A DNA stretch of 64,000 nucleotides, taken from Acidobacteriota bacterium. GTDB lineage: Bacteria; Acidobacteriota; Vicinamibacteria; Vicinamibacterales; SCN-69-37. Every line of letters begins with the position of its first letter. Position 1 is the first letter of the stretch. The notes beneath the pieces are model-generated. The model saw only the letters and a list, made by a program, of their open reading frames with translations, searched no databases and had not been told where the DNA came from. Location of the stretch: contig CANIII010000008.1 of NCBI GenBank assembly GCA_947467605.1, positions 1 to 64,000 on the forward strand, given 5' to 3'. Positions 17,967-26,922 of this stretch are shown here, one piece after another. Position numbers and translations under genes: made by a program.

Positions 17967-18554
17967 CTACACATACCTGACAAAGTCGGCGATGGGCCGA
18001 CGCGCGCGCGGTTGGGTTTCGCCGGCACGGTGCTTCTCGTTCGGGAGCGCATCGGGCGCGCCGGGGTACCCGAGCGCCATGATTACGACGGGTTCAAACG
18101 GCGGTTCAAGGCGACAGCCGATCTGCGCTTTGTCCCGATCGAAGCCGGCCATTTGGCGCAGGCCGAGGCCCATGGATGTTGCCTGAATCGTCAACATTGA
18201 GACGGCCTGACCTGTGTCATACCAGGCGTGTTGATTGGGCCGGCCCGACTTCTCCATCTCGATCCGCGCCGCGGCCAGCACCAGCACCGGGGCGTACTGT
18301 GCCCAGCTCTGGTTGCCCTCATTGAGCGCAGCGAGCATCGCGGCGAACCCGTCCGCACTCGTGAATCGATCCGCGACGATGAATTGCCAGGGCTGTTCGT
18401 TCGCGGATGACGGCGCCCACCGAGCGGCTTCGAAGAGTTGTTTCTGCACGTCGTGACTCACAGGACGCGACAGATCGAAGGCACGCGGGCTCCATCGTGC
18501 GCGAATGACGTCGATTACATCGTGATCGGTGTTCGCGATCTTGGGGTGACTCAT
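17967..18554 (-). CDS. Nitroreductase family protein
   Basis: A 195-residue FMN-dependent oxidoreductase of the nitroreductase fold. The family pattern is visible: RARWSPRAFD at the N-terminus, AARWAPSSANEQPW (FMN phosphate region), DTGQAVSMLTIQATSMGLG in the middle and MALGYPG near the C-terminus. Substrates range from quinones to nitroaromatics; none can be assigned. It is divergent from the aminotransferase gene with a 20-base gap that holds only the overlapping -10 elements. Confidence 0.87.
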   Translation of the reverse strand: MSHPKIANTDHDVIDVIRARWSPRAFDLSRPVSHDVQKQLFEAARWAPSSANEQPWQFIVADRFTSADGFAAMLAALNEGNQSWAQYAPVLVLAAARIEMEKSGRPNQHAWYDTGQAVSMLTIQATSMGLGLRQMAGFDRDKAQIGCRLEPPFEPVVIMALGYPGAPDALPNEKHRAGETQPRARRPIADFVRYV

Positions 18555-18560
18555 GGCTCT

Positions 18561-18569
18561 AGTATTATC
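18561..18569. promoter_or_regulatory. Overlapping divergent -10 elements
   Basis: AGTATTATC supplies TATTAT on the plus strand, ending 7 bases before the aminotransferase ATG, and TAATAC/AATACT on the minus strand, ending 7-8 bases before the nitroreductase ATG. Both genes would start transcription at or beside their start codons. Confidence 0.5.
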
Positions 18570-18574
18570 AAAGG

Positions 18575-19759
18575 ATGGCTGCGTTTCTCGACTCTGTTCC
18601 GATCTCCGGCATTATCAGAATCCGCGACATGATGTACTCGGTCGACAAGCCGTTCCGGCTCGACCAGGGTGACGTGAGCTTTGACGCGCCGCCCTCGGTC
18701 AAGGATGCGATGTTGAAGGCGGTGCACGACAACCGCACGCACTACCTGCCGACCAACGGCGTGCCGCGCCTCCTGGAACTGCTGGCCGAGAAGTTGCGCC
18801 GGCGCAACCACCTGCCGGTCACTGGTCCCGAAGAGTTGATGGTGACGACTGGCGGCATTCACGCGCAGTACCTCGCGTGCCAAGCGCTGCTCGAACCGGG
18901 TGACGAAGTCCTCGTGCCCGATCCCTGCTGGCCGCCCACCGCCAGCATCGTGATGACCTCGCACGGCGTGCCCGTGCCATACACACTCGACGCGACTCGC
19001 GGATGGCAGCCGGATGTCGCCGAGATCGAGTCCAAGATCACGAGCCGCACGAAAGCGATCGTCGTCTGCACGCCATCAAACCCGACCGGAGGTGTGATCA
19101 CGCGCGCGGATCTCGAGGCGATTGCGGCGCTGGCGATCAAGCACAACCTGTGGGTGCTCGCCGATGAAGCGTATGAAGACTTCCAGTGGGAGGGCGACCA
19201 CTTCAGCATCGGATCGCTGCCGGGAATGTACGAGCGAACGATCGCTCTGCACACGTTCAGCAAAACGTATGCGATGACGGGATTGCGGCTCGGCTACCTC
19301 GCGATCAAAGACAAGACGATCCGGATGCGCGCGCACAAGGTGCTGCTCTACACGGCATCAAACATTTCGTCGGTTGTGCAGTTTGCCGGCATTGGCGCGC
19401 TGGAAGGACCACAGGATTACGTTGAGGAATTCCGCAAGGAGCTCTTCGCACGTCGACAGATTTTCCATGACGGCATCGTGACCAACGCGAAGGGCATTCT
19501 CACCAGCCATCTGCCGGCCGGCGCGTTTTACAACTTCGTGCAAATCAATCCGGAATGGCAGTCGCCGCTCAAGTCTGAGCACACATCGCTCTCGTGGGCG
19601 ATGACCGAATACATGATCAAGGCCGGCCGCGTCGGCTGCATCCCCGGCGCCGACTTCGGCGCCAAGGGCGAAGGCTACGTGCGGCTGTGCTACGCGCGCG
19701 ATCGAGATGAACTCAAGGGCGCGCTGGAATCAATTGGGAAGATTCTGACAAGAACCTAA
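18575..19759 (+). CDS. Class I/II aminotransferase
   Basis: A 394-residue fold-type I PLP aminotransferase. Visible landmarks are the N-terminal substrate region near RDMMYSVDKPFRLDQGD, the CTPSNPTGG motif, ADEAYEDF (the aspartate contacting the PLP ring), and HTFSKTYAMTGLRLGY with the PLP-binding lysine. This is the aspartate/aromatic aminotransferase superfamily; the amino-acid substrate is not assignable. A TATTAT box ends 7 bases before the ATG, fitting a leaderless mRNA. Confidence 0.87.
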   Translation: MAAFLDSVPISGIIRIRDMMYSVDKPFRLDQGDVSFDAPPSVKDAMLKAVHDNRTHYLPTNGVPRLLELLAEKLRRRNHLPVTGPEELMVTTGGIHAQYLACQALLEPGDEVLVPDPCWPPTASIVMTSHGVPVPYTLDATRGWQPDVAEIESKITSRTKAIVVCTPSNPTGGVITRADLEAIAALAIKHNLWVLADEAYEDFQWEGDHFSIGSLPGMYERTIALHTFSKTYAMTGLRLGYLAIKDKTIRMRAHKVLLYTASNISSVVQFAGIGALEGPQDYVEEFRKELFARRQIFHDGIVTNAKGILTSHLPAGAFYNFVQINPEWQSPLKSEHTSLSWAMTEYMIKAGRVGCIPGADFGAKGEGYVRLCYARDRDELKGALESIGKILTRT

Positions 19760-19765
19760 CGACAC

Positions 19766-20506
19766 TTAACGAATGTGCCTTCCGCCGTCGACGCGGATGG
19801 TTTCACCGGTGACGAAGTCGGAGTCGATGAGCGCGAGCACGATCTTGGCAACTTCGTCCGCGCCGCCCCAGCGGCCGAGTGGCGTGGCAGCTTCGACGGC
19901 CTTGAGTTGTGCGGCGGTGAAATCATCCGGGGGCAGCACGGGACCGGGGGCGATGGCGTTGACAAGAATCTGATCGCGCGCGAGTTCGAGAGCGAGCGCT
20001 TCGGTCAGCGCTTTCACACCGGCTTTCGCGACGTAGTACGGCACATACCCCGGGTAACGCGGACGTCCGCTGGCCGCCACCCAGTCTGAGAAGTTGATGA
20101 TGCGGCCGCCGCCGCTCAGGCGCATGTGTGGCACCGCGGCTTTCGCGCAGAGGTACGTGCCGCGCAGATCCACGTCCAGCTGGCCATCCCAGTCGTCCAC
20201 CGTCAATGCGTCAAACGGAATCGCACGGTACAGCGACGCCATGTTGATCAACACGTCGAGGCGTCCGAGCTCACGCGCCACCGTATCAATCAGCGTGGTG
20301 CATACTTCGGCATCCGACACATCCGCTCGCACCACGAGCGCTCGGCGTCCACGCGCGCGCACGTCAGCCGCGGCGGAATTCGCCTCGCGTTCCGAATGGT
20401 GGTAACTGAGCGCCACGTCCGCGCCGCGATCCGCCAGCGCAGCCGCGACGACCGCACCAACACGCTTCGCGCCCGTGATGAGCGCGACCTTCCCTGTGAG
20501 ATTCAC
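19766..20506 (-). CDS. SDR family oxidoreductase (FabG/pteridine reductase-like)
   Basis: A 246-residue classical short-chain dehydrogenase. It has a TGAKRVGAVVAAAL nucleotide-binding loop, which departs from TGxxxGxG towards pteridine-reductase types, then NMASLY in place of NNAG, and the catalytic YYVAKAGVKAL (YxxxK) with a serine region upstream (NFSDWVA). The GEKR-like start and HHSEREAN suggest NADPH preference; the substrate is unknown. It lies 9 bases after the DoxX gene on the same strand, so the two are probably cotranscribed. Confidence 0.82.
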   Translation of the reverse strand: MNLTGKVALITGAKRVGAVVAAALADRGADVALSYHHSEREANSAAADVRARGRRALVVRADVSDAEVCTTLIDTVARELGRLDVLINMASLYRAIPFDALTVDDWDGQLDVDLRGTYLCAKAAVPHMRLSGGGRIINFSDWVAASGRPRYPGYVPYYVAKAGVKALTEALALELARDQILVNAIAPGPVLPPDDFTAAQLKAVEAATPLGRWGGADEVAKIVLALIDSDFVTGETIRVDGGRHIR

Positions 20507-20515
20507 CGAAGACCT

Positions 20516-21001
20516 CTAGATCTTGCCGCGCAAGCGCGCGCGGCCGGCCTTGTCGCGATCAGCGGAACGCTGATTGATGCCGTCCACCGACGCATCGCCG
20601 CCGCCCGAGAGTGCGAGGCACGCGAGCGCCGCGATGAGGACGATCGCGTATTCCATGCCTTGATTGCGATTGGGAGCTGCCATCCAGTTGAGGAAGAAGC
20701 CCCACTGGAAATGCACTTTCCAGATGGCGATGCCCATGCCGATCGCGAGCGCGATCGACACCGCGCGCGTGAGAAATCCGAATGCGAGGAGCACCCCGCC
20801 GACCAACTCAAGCGCGGCCTCAGCGACGGCAAATACAAATGGAGGATTGAGTCCGAGGGTGCCGAAAAACGCAGCCGTCGTCGACAGACCACCCGGACCA
20901 ATGCCGGGGCCGCCAAACCAACCAAACATCTTGTTTCCGCCATGGGCGACGAAGACCACTGCGAGCGCCAGACGGAGTACGAGCAAGCCCAACCCGACCA
21001 T
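20516..21001 (-). CDS. DoxX family membrane protein
   Basis: A 161-residue protein with four predicted transmembrane helices. It begins GLLVLRLALAVVFVAHGGNKMFGWFGG, the signature start of DoxX proteins, and has the conserved ELVGGVLLAFGF helix. DoxX homologues are small inner-membrane proteins linked to redox balance. A GGGGGAGG ribosome-binding site lies 5 bases before the ATG. The 110 bases upstream hold a possible TATAGG -10 and otherwise nothing recognised. Confidence 0.83.
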   Translation of the reverse strand: MVGLGLLVLRLALAVVFVAHGGNKMFGWFGGPGIGPGGLSTTAAFFGTLGLNPPFVFAVAEAALELVGGVLLAFGFLTRAVSIALAIGMGIAIWKVHFQWGFFLNWMAAPNRNQGMEYAIVLIAALACLALSGGGDASVDGINQRSADRDKAGRARLRGKI

Positions 21002-21111
21002 GCGCCCTCCCCCAATCAGTCTGTGGTAATCGCCCTATACGGCGTTGGTCCGCCTCATTGTGCCACGTTACCCACGAAACTCACTTGACTGCGGTGGTAG
21101 AAAAACAGGCC

Positions 21112-21744
21112 TTAAAAGACAAACGCGACCCCCCCAGTCCACATTGACCCTTGGTGGGACATGTTCAATTGGCCCAATCCCGGCACGGCGTGGAGCAATC
21201 GGGTGACGGCCGACGCGCTGTTATCGGGCGAGGCCAGCGATTCGGGGTCGTTGCCGAACTTTACAAAACGGTACCGATAGTCGGTGTAGAAGACAGCGTG
21301 ACGACCGACCTGAATTTCGGCACCAAACCCAAAGTGGGCGCCGATCTTTCGCTCATCGGCCGTCTGAGACACGACGCCCCCAGTGCCCATGACGTCGTAG
21401 CTCCGGGAGTAGACCCCCAGGCCGCCGAGCGCGTACGGGGCCAGGATGGCGCGAATCGGGAACACCAGAATCGACGCCTGCATGGGCGTCTCGCGCACGC
21501 GCTGCGTCCGGTCGGTATTCCACGTGGTCTTGGTGTCCAGGGCGCCTTCAAGCGTCAGGTTTCCCGACAGCTTCAAGCGGGCCGTGCCTCCCATGAACCG
21601 TGAGGTTGGGGTGTTGGTTTCGAGATCACCCCGAACGAGGCTAAATCTCGGCCCCACGCCGATCATCTGGGCGCCAGCCCCGGCCGGCACCAGCAGCGTG
21701 GCCAGCACTCCGAGTCCCACTATCCCCCGCATCTTCTGACACAT
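21112..21744 (-). CDS. Predicted outer-membrane beta-barrel protein
   Basis: A 210-residue protein: a signal peptide ending near AGAGAQ, then alternating hydrophobic strands rich in Gly and aromatic residues (VGPRFSLVRGD, ARLKLSGNLTLEGALD, YTDYRYRFVKFG) and a terminal TGGVAFVF with the C-terminal phenylalanine expected for BAM-assembled proteins. The fold is like OmpA-type 8-stranded barrels. The function is unknown. I chose the inner ATG because a GGAGAT ribosome-binding site sits 8 bases before it; an in-frame ATG 105 bases upstream lies beyond the promoter and inside the divergent gene. Confidence 0.75.
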   Translation of the reverse strand: MCQKMRGIVGLGVLATLLVPAGAGAQMIGVGPRFSLVRGDLETNTPTSRFMGGTARLKLSGNLTLEGALDTKTTWNTDRTQRVRETPMQASILVFPIRAILAPYALGGLGVYSRSYDVMGTGGVVSQTADERKIGAHFGFGAEIQVGRHAVFYTDYRYRFVKFGNDPESLASPDNSASAVTRLLHAVPGLGQLNMSHQGSMWTGGVAFVF

Positions 21745-21781
21745 AGCGGTATCTCCTTCAGGAGTGTTTCGGCCGCTGGGC

Positions 21782-21791
21782 GTTATACGAT
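21782..21791. promoter_or_regulatory. Overlapping divergent -10 elements
   Basis: The stretch gives TATAAC on the minus strand, predicting a leader of about 30 bases with a GGAGAT site for the barrel-protein gene, and TACGAT on the plus strand, predicting a 2-base leader for the aminotransferase. One divergent partner thus has a normal leader and the other almost none. Confidence 0.4.
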
Positions 21792-21799
21792 TAGGCCTC

Positions 21800-23011
21800 A
21801 TGCCCACCTCGACGTCCATCGGCGTGTCGGCCCGGGTGCGGGGCTTCACCTACGCGATTCGCAACATCGTTGCCGAAGCGAAAAAGGTCGAGGCGACGGG
21901 CCGCAAAGTCCGGTATCTCAACATCGGCGATCCAATTCCATTCGGCTTTCACACGCCGCCGCACCTGATCGCCGCCGTCGAAAAGGCGATGCGGGACGGT
22001 CACAACGGATACACCTCTTCGGCCGGCGTGGAAAGCGCGCGCAACGCCGTGGCGAACGAGTACACCTCGCGCGGCATGCCCATTTCAGCGGACCGCGCGA
22101 TCATCACCTCGGGCACCTCGGAAGGCATCGAGCTGACACTCGGCGCGCTGGTCGATGCGGGCGACGAAGTACTGGTGCCCACACCCACGTATCCGCTCTA
22201 CACCGCCGTGCTCTCGAAGCTTGGCGCCCGCGCGGTCTTCTACCGCACCGATCCGTCCAACAACTGGCAGCCGGACCTGGATGACGTGAGGCGGCTGATT
22301 TCGCCGGCCACCCGCGCGCTGGTCGTCATCGATCCCAACAACCCGACGGGTGCGATCTATCCGGAAGCCACGCGTCGCGCGCTGATCGAACTCGCCGATC
22401 AAGCGAACATCGTCTTGATGGCCGACGAGGTCTATGGCGACCTCGCCTTTGATGGACCCGCGCCGCTCTACGGCGCGCTGGCACCGGACGCGCCGATCAT
22501 TTCGTACAGCTCGCTCTCGAAGGCCTATCTCGCCCCGGGCTGGCGCGGTGGATGGATGGCCGTAGGCCGCACCGAGCGTTTGAATGAAGTACTCGCCGCC
22601 ATCAAGAAACTCGCCGACGGCCGGCTGTGTAGCCCGGGCCCGATGCAGTTTGCGGTGGAAGCGGCGCTCAACGGCGATCGCTCGCATCAGGCGTCATTCG
22701 TTCGTGAGCTGCGCGTGCGCGCGGATCTGACGGTCTCGCGCCTGAACGCGTCCCCTCACGTGCGCTGTGTGGCACCGCAGGCTGCGTTCTATGTGATGCC
22801 CCAGGTGTTGTTGCCCCAGGGCAAGACGGACGAAGACTTCGTGCTCGGCTTGCTGCGCAACACCGGCATCCTCTGTGTGTACGGATCAGGCTTCGGCATG
22901 CCGGCCGATCAGGGGTTCTTCCGCATCGTATACCTCGCGTCGCCGGACGAACTCAGCGCGATTTATGACGACCTGGTCCAGTATGTCGACCATTTCGTCG
23001 GCCAGTCCTAA
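21800..23011 (+). CDS. Class I/II aminotransferase (AlaA-like)
   Basis: A 403-residue fold-type I PLP enzyme. Visible are YLNIGDPIPFGFHTP, YTSSAGVESAR, DPNNPTGAIYP, ADEVYGDL and SSLSKAYLAPGWRGGW with the PLP lysine, a pattern shared with alanine aminotransferases of the AlaA/YfbQ type. It probably interconverts alanine and pyruvate with glutamate/2-oxoglutarate, by family analogy. The ATG at MPTSTSIG is preferred over one 36 bases upstream because the latter precedes the predicted promoter. It may continue into the glycosyltransferase pair downstream. Confidence 0.87.
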   Translation: MPTSTSIGVSARVRGFTYAIRNIVAEAKKVEATGRKVRYLNIGDPIPFGFHTPPHLIAAVEKAMRDGHNGYTSSAGVESARNAVANEYTSRGMPISADRAIITSGTSEGIELTLGALVDAGDEVLVPTPTYPLYTAVLSKLGARAVFYRTDPSNNWQPDLDDVRRLISPATRALVVIDPNNPTGAIYPEATRRALIELADQANIVLMADEVYGDLAFDGPAPLYGALAPDAPIISYSSLSKAYLAPGWRGGWMAVGRTERLNEVLAAIKKLADGRLCSPGPMQFAVEAALNGDRSHQASFVRELRVRADLTVSRLNASPHVRCVAPQAAFYVMPQVLLPQGKTDEDFVLGLLRNTGILCVYGSGFGMPADQGFFRIVYLASPDELSAIYDDLVQYVDHFVGQS

Positions 23012-23032
23012 CCTCAACTTTCTGGACGCCCC

Positions 23033-23746
23033 ATGAAGCTGTCAGTCATCATGCCGTGCTACAACGAGCGCCGGACGATTATCGAGATCGTCTCGCGTGT
23101 GCAGTCGGTCGATCTGCACGGCATCGAGCGCGAACTCGTGATCGTCGACGACGGCTCGACGGATGGCACGCGCGACATCCTGGCGGAGATGAACGGCAAG
23201 AACAACGTGCGCGTGTTCCTGCAGCCGAAGAACTGCGGCAAGGGCGCGGCGGTCGCGCGTGGTGTGCGGGAAGCCAACGGCGACGTCATGATCATTCAGG
23301 ACGCCGACCTCGAGTACGACCCGTCGGAGTTTCCCCTCCTGCTCGATCCGATTCTGCGCGGCAACGCCGAGGTGGTCTTCGGCTCGCGTTTCCTCGGCAC
23401 GCCACGTGGCCATCGCGTCCTCTACTTCTGGCATTCGGTCGGCAACAAAATGCTGACACTCCTGTCGAACATGTTCAGTGATCTCAACCTCACCGACATG
23501 GAGACCTGCTACAAGGCGATGACGAGCGACGTAGCGAAGCGTCTCGATCTGCAGTCGCAGCGATTCGGCATCGAACCGGAGATTACCTGCAAGGTCGCGC
23601 GCCTTCGCGCGCGTGTGTACGAAGTGCCGATCTCCTACAACGGACGGACCTACGCCGAAGGCAAGAAGGTCGGCTTTAAGGACGCCCTGCAGGCCGTGTG
23701 GGTCATCCTCCGCTACGCCTGGTGGAACCCGAGCGACACGCAGTAA
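23033..23746 (+). CDS. Family 2 glycosyltransferase (dolichol-phosphate mannosyltransferase-like)
   Basis: A 237-residue soluble GT-A enzyme with [39 protein letters not shown] (DxD metal region) and GSRFLG, matching DPM1-like transferases that charge a polyprenyl phosphate with a sugar. It lacks the C-terminal membrane helices seen in the 3155-4087 enzyme. The next gene, 6 bases downstream, encodes a large polytopic membrane protein that could use the lipid-linked sugar; this partnership is inferred from position. Confidence 0.87.
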   Translation: MKLSVIMPCYNERRTIIEIVSRVQSVDLHGIERELVIVDDGSTDGTRDILAEMNGKNNVRVFLQPKNCGKGAAVARGVREANGDVMIIQDADLEYDPSEFPLLLDPILRGNAEVVFGSRFLGTPRGHRVLYFWHSVGNKMLTLLSNMFSDLNLTDMETCYKAMTSDVAKRLDLQSQRFGIEPEITCKVARLRARVYEVPISYNGRTYAEGKKVGFKDALQAVWVILRYAWWNPSDTQ

Positions 23747-23752
23747 GTTCTG

Positions 23753-25720
23753 ATGAAGCGCTTCACGCCATCACTGAACAATCCGTGGTTCGTCGCGCTG
23801 GTGTTCGCGGTGCTCGCCATTGTGGCGACGTGGCCGCTCACGTCGGGGATCCGGACAGAGATTGCCGGGGACCTCGGCGACCCCGTACTCAACTGCTGGA
23901 TCATGGTGTGGACCGGCGGTCAGTTGGTGCGCTTTCTCAAAGGCGATCTGACGGCGCTGAACGACTTCTGGAATGGCAACATCTTCTACCCGGAGCGCAA
24001 CACGATTGCGTTTTCTGAACACCTCACACCGCAAATGCTCCAGGCGCTGCCGGTCTTCATGGCCACCGGCAACATCGTCCTCGCCTACAACCTGCTGTTT
24101 CTGTCGACGATCGTGTTGTCGGGCTTGGGCATGTACCTGTTTGTGCGTGAACTGACGGGTCGACCACTCGCGGCGTTCGTCGCCGGCATCGCGTTTGCGT
24201 TCTCGCCGTATCGCGCGTATCAGGCGCCGCACTTGCAGATCATCACGACACAGTGGATGCCGCTCGCGTTCTACGGTTTGCGCCGCTACGCGGTCAACGG
24301 CGGATGGCGGCCACTCATCGGTGGCGCCGCATCGCTGGTGCTGCAGATGTTGTCGTGCGGCTACTACATGTTCTTCTTCACGCCGTTCGCGGCGCTCTAT
24401 GGCGTGTACGAACTCGTCGCACATGGCCGATGGCGTGACCGTCGCACGTGGACGCAGATCCTGGTGGTGGGCGCGTTCAGTGCCTTGGTGCTGGCGCCGT
24501 TTGTACTGCCATACCTCCGTGTGCGCGAGACGCCGGGCTTCGGCGTTCGAGCCCGCAGCGAGGTCGTCTCGTTCTCGGCAGACACATGGGCGTTTGCGAC
24601 GGCGTACGAAAACCTGGCGCTGCTCGGACCCTCGCTACAGACCTACGTGAAGGGTGAGAGCAAGACGTTTCCGGGCATCACGATCCTTGTGATGGCGCTG
24701 ATTGGGAGCGTGGTCGTCATCGGGCAGGCGGCCCGGCGTCACCCACGACCACCTCGCGTGCTCTGGCGCACGACGGCCGGCATTGTTTTGGCGATCTCGG
24801 GTCTGGTCCTCGCCGGAGCATGGGGATGGATGCTCGTCGATGCGGGCGGCATCGCGACCGTTGCCGGCGTACGACTGTCGCTGCACGATTTTCAGACGCT
24901 CGAGTTGCAAACGTTGGCGTGGTGGGCGCTGCTGTTGGTACTGCCCAGTGCGAGGCAAACCCTTCGCAGTCTGTGCACGATGGCCGGCGGCTTCCTGATC
25001 GTCAGCGCCTGTGTGTCGCTGCTGATGACGCTCGGCCCGGACATCAAGGTGCATGGACGCGTCATCGGCACGGGGCTGTATCAGTTCTTTTACGACTACG
25101 TTCCGGGCTTCAACGGTATGCGCGTGCCGGCGCGCTTCTTCATGGTCACGACGTTCTTTCTGGCCGCACTGGTCGGGCTGGCGGTGGCGGCCGCCGAGAT
25201 GCGCTGGCGGCGCGCCGGCCTGATGATCGGCGCGCTGGTCGCGTGTCTGATTGTGGCGGAGGGATTTGTGCGGCCATTTGTCACCAACGGCCGCCTCTAC
25301 GTCGAGCACTTCGATTTGACGCCGCGACACCTCGCGTCCGCCGACACGCTTGGTCCCGTCTACGAGCGCGTGCGTGATCTGCCGAAGGGGGTCGTGCTCG
25401 CGGAGATTCCGTACGGCGCATCGCCGTACGACACACTGGCGGTCTTTTACGCAGGCTTCCATCGCAAGCCACTGATCAACGGATACTCCGGCTTCTTTCC
25501 CAAGAGCTTCAACGATCGCATTGCGACCCTCGGCTGGGATCCCACCGAAGATCGCGACGCGGCGTGGAAGACGCTGATGACCTCCGGTGCGACCCACGTC
25601 GTGGTCCATGAGGCCGCGTACTTCGACGGCAAGGGGGAGCGCATCACAAACTGGCTCCGCGACGCCGGTGCCCGCGAACTTGTCGCGAACGGCACCGACC
25701 ACTTGTTCGCGCTGAAGTAG
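23753..25720 (+). CDS. Polytopic membrane protein, probable GT-C-type glycosyltransferase
   Basis: A 655-residue protein with about 11-12 hydrophobic segments and a C-terminal soluble part of roughly 130 residues. The first periplasmic loop contains GDLGDPVLNCWIMVW, and acidic residues in this position are typical of GT-C glycosyltransferases of the PMT/ArnT class. SPYRAYQAPHLQ follows in the second loop. I recognise the architecture rather than a named family. Placed directly after a DPM-like gene, it may transfer the lipid-linked sugar to a glycan or protein outside the inner membrane. Confidence 0.65.
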   Translation: MKRFTPSLNNPWFVALVFAVLAIVATWPLTSGIRTEIAGDLGDPVLNCWIMVWTGGQLVRFLKGDLTALNDFWNGNIFYPERNTIAFSEHLTPQMLQALPVFMATGNIVLAYNLLFLSTIVLSGLGMYLFVRELTGRPLAAFVAGIAFAFSPYRAYQAPHLQIITTQWMPLAFYGLRRYAVNGGWRPLIGGAASLVLQMLSCGYYMFFFTPFAALYGVYELVAHGRWRDRRTWTQILVVGAFSALVLAPFVLPYLRVRETPGFGVRARSEVVSFSADTWAFATAYENLALLGPSLQTYVKGESKTFPGITILVMALIGSVVVIGQAARRHPRPPRVLWRTTAGIVLAISGLVLAGAWGWMLVDAGGIATVAGVRLSLHDFQTLELQTLAWWALLLVLPSARQTLRSLCTMAGGFLIVSACVSLLMTLGPDIKVHGRVIGTGLYQFFYDYVPGFNGMRVPARFFMVTTFFLAALVGLAVAAAEMRWRRAGLMIGALVACLIVAEGFVRPFVTNGRLYVEHFDLTPRHLASADTLGPVYERVRDLPKGVVLAEIPYGASPYDTLAVFYAGFHRKPLINGYSGFFPKSFNDRIATLGWDPTEDRDAAWKTLMTSGATHVVVHEAAYFDGKGERITNWLRDAGARELVANGTDHLFALK

Positions 25721-25728
25721 TCGGGGCC

Positions 25729-25734
25729 TATAAT
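25729..25734 (+). promoter_or_regulatory. Consensus TATAAT -10 of the kbl-like gene
   Basis: A perfect TATAAT ends 7 bases before the ATG, so the predicted first transcribed base is the A of the start codon. A TTGTTC lies 20 bases upstream of it, too far for an ideal -35. This is the clearest leaderless promoter in the window. Confidence 0.55.
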
Positions 25735-25740
25735 TCACGG

Positions 25741-26922
25741 ATGCGTCAGGACCCGCTCGCATTCCTCACCACCGAGCTCGACAACCTCCGGCAGCAGGGC
25801 CTCTACCGCTCGCTCCGTATTCTCGAGAGCAAACAGGAGGCGACCAGCCGGTTTGACGGCAAGCAGGTCGTCAATCTGTCGTCGAACAACTATCTCGGTC
25901 TGGCGACCCATCCCAAACTGATCGACGCGATGGTCAAGGCGACGCTGGAATTCGGCGTCGGCTCCGGCGCCGTGCGCACCATCGCCGGCACGATGTCGAT
26001 TCACATGGAACTCGAACGCCGGCTCGCTGCGTTCAAACACACCGAAGCGGTGGTCGTGTTCCAAAGTGGCTTCACTGCGAACGCCGGCACGGTGTCGTCA
26101 CTGCTCAACAAAGACGACGTCATCATCTCGGACGAGTTGAACCACGCGAGCATCATCGATGGTTGTCGGCTGAGCAAGGCGCCGATCAAGGTGTTTCCGC
26201 ACAAAGACATCGACGCCGCGCGCAAGATTCTGAAGGAACTCCCGAGCGGCCAGCGCAAACTGCTCATCACGGACGGCGTCTTCAGCATGGACGGTGATCT
26301 CGGTCCGCTGCCGGCGCTCTGCGATCTCGCGGATGAATACGGCTGCATCATGATGGTGGACGATGCCCATGCGAGCGGTGTGTTTGGGCGAAACGGCCGG
26401 GGCACGGTGGATCACTTCAACATGCATGGTCGCGTCGATGTGCAGGTCGGCACGTTGTCGAAGGCACTGGGTTCGCTCGGTGGCTATGTGGCCGGCACCA
26501 AGTCGTTCATCGAGTTTCTCTACCATCGCGCGCGGCCCTTCCTCTTCTCCACCTCGCACCCGCCCGGCATCGCCGCGGCGTGCATTGCCGCCGTTGACAT
26601 CCTCGAGAACGAACCGGAACTGATCGAGAAGCTGTGGGACAACACGCGCTTCTTCAAAGCCGGGTTGGCTGAGCTCGGCTTCAACACGGGCATCAGCGAG
26701 AGCCCGATCACGCCGGTGATGGCCGGCGAAGGCGCGTTGGCGATGAAGCTGTCGGATCGTCTGTTCCAGGAAGGTGTCTTCGCGTCCGGTATCGCCTTCC
26801 CGACCGTCGCGCGCGACAAAGCCCGAGTACGCACCATCGTCACCGCGGCCCACACGCGCGAGGAACTGCAGTTCGCGCTTGACGTGTTCAAGAGGGTTGG
26901 CACGGAGCTGGGACTCATCTGA
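25741..26922 (+). CDS. kbl: Glycine C-acetyltransferase / 2-amino-3-ketobutyrate CoA ligase
   Basis: A 393-residue alpha-oxoamine synthase. The N-terminal NLSSNNYLGLATHP, GSGAVRTIAGTMSIH, DELNHASIIDG, VDDAHASGVFG and VGTLSKALGSLGG with the PLP lysine are all present. The family includes Kbl, BioF and serine palmitoyltransferase-like enzymes; the length and motif spelling favour Kbl, which makes 2-amino-3-ketobutyrate from glycine and acetyl-CoA. No threonine dehydrogenase or biotin gene is adjacent, so BioF-like or sphingolipid-type activity is not excluded. The next gene overlaps its stop. Confidence 0.8.
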   Translation: MRQDPLAFLTTELDNLRQQGLYRSLRILESKQEATSRFDGKQVVNLSSNNYLGLATHPKLIDAMVKATLEFGVGSGAVRTIAGTMSIHMELERRLAAFKHTEAVVVFQSGFTANAGTVSSLLNKDDVIISDELNHASIIDGCRLSKAPIKVFPHKDIDAARKILKELPSGQRKLLITDGVFSMDGDLGPLPALCDLADEYGCIMMVDDAHASGVFGRNGRGTVDHFNMHGRVDVQVGTLSKALGSLGGYVAGTKSFIEFLYHRARPFLFSTSHPPGIAAACIAAVDILENEPELIEKLWDNTRFFKAGLAELGFNTGISESPITPVMAGEGALAMKLSDRLFQEGVFASGIAFPTVARDKARVRTIVTAAHTREELQFALDVFKRVGTELGLI

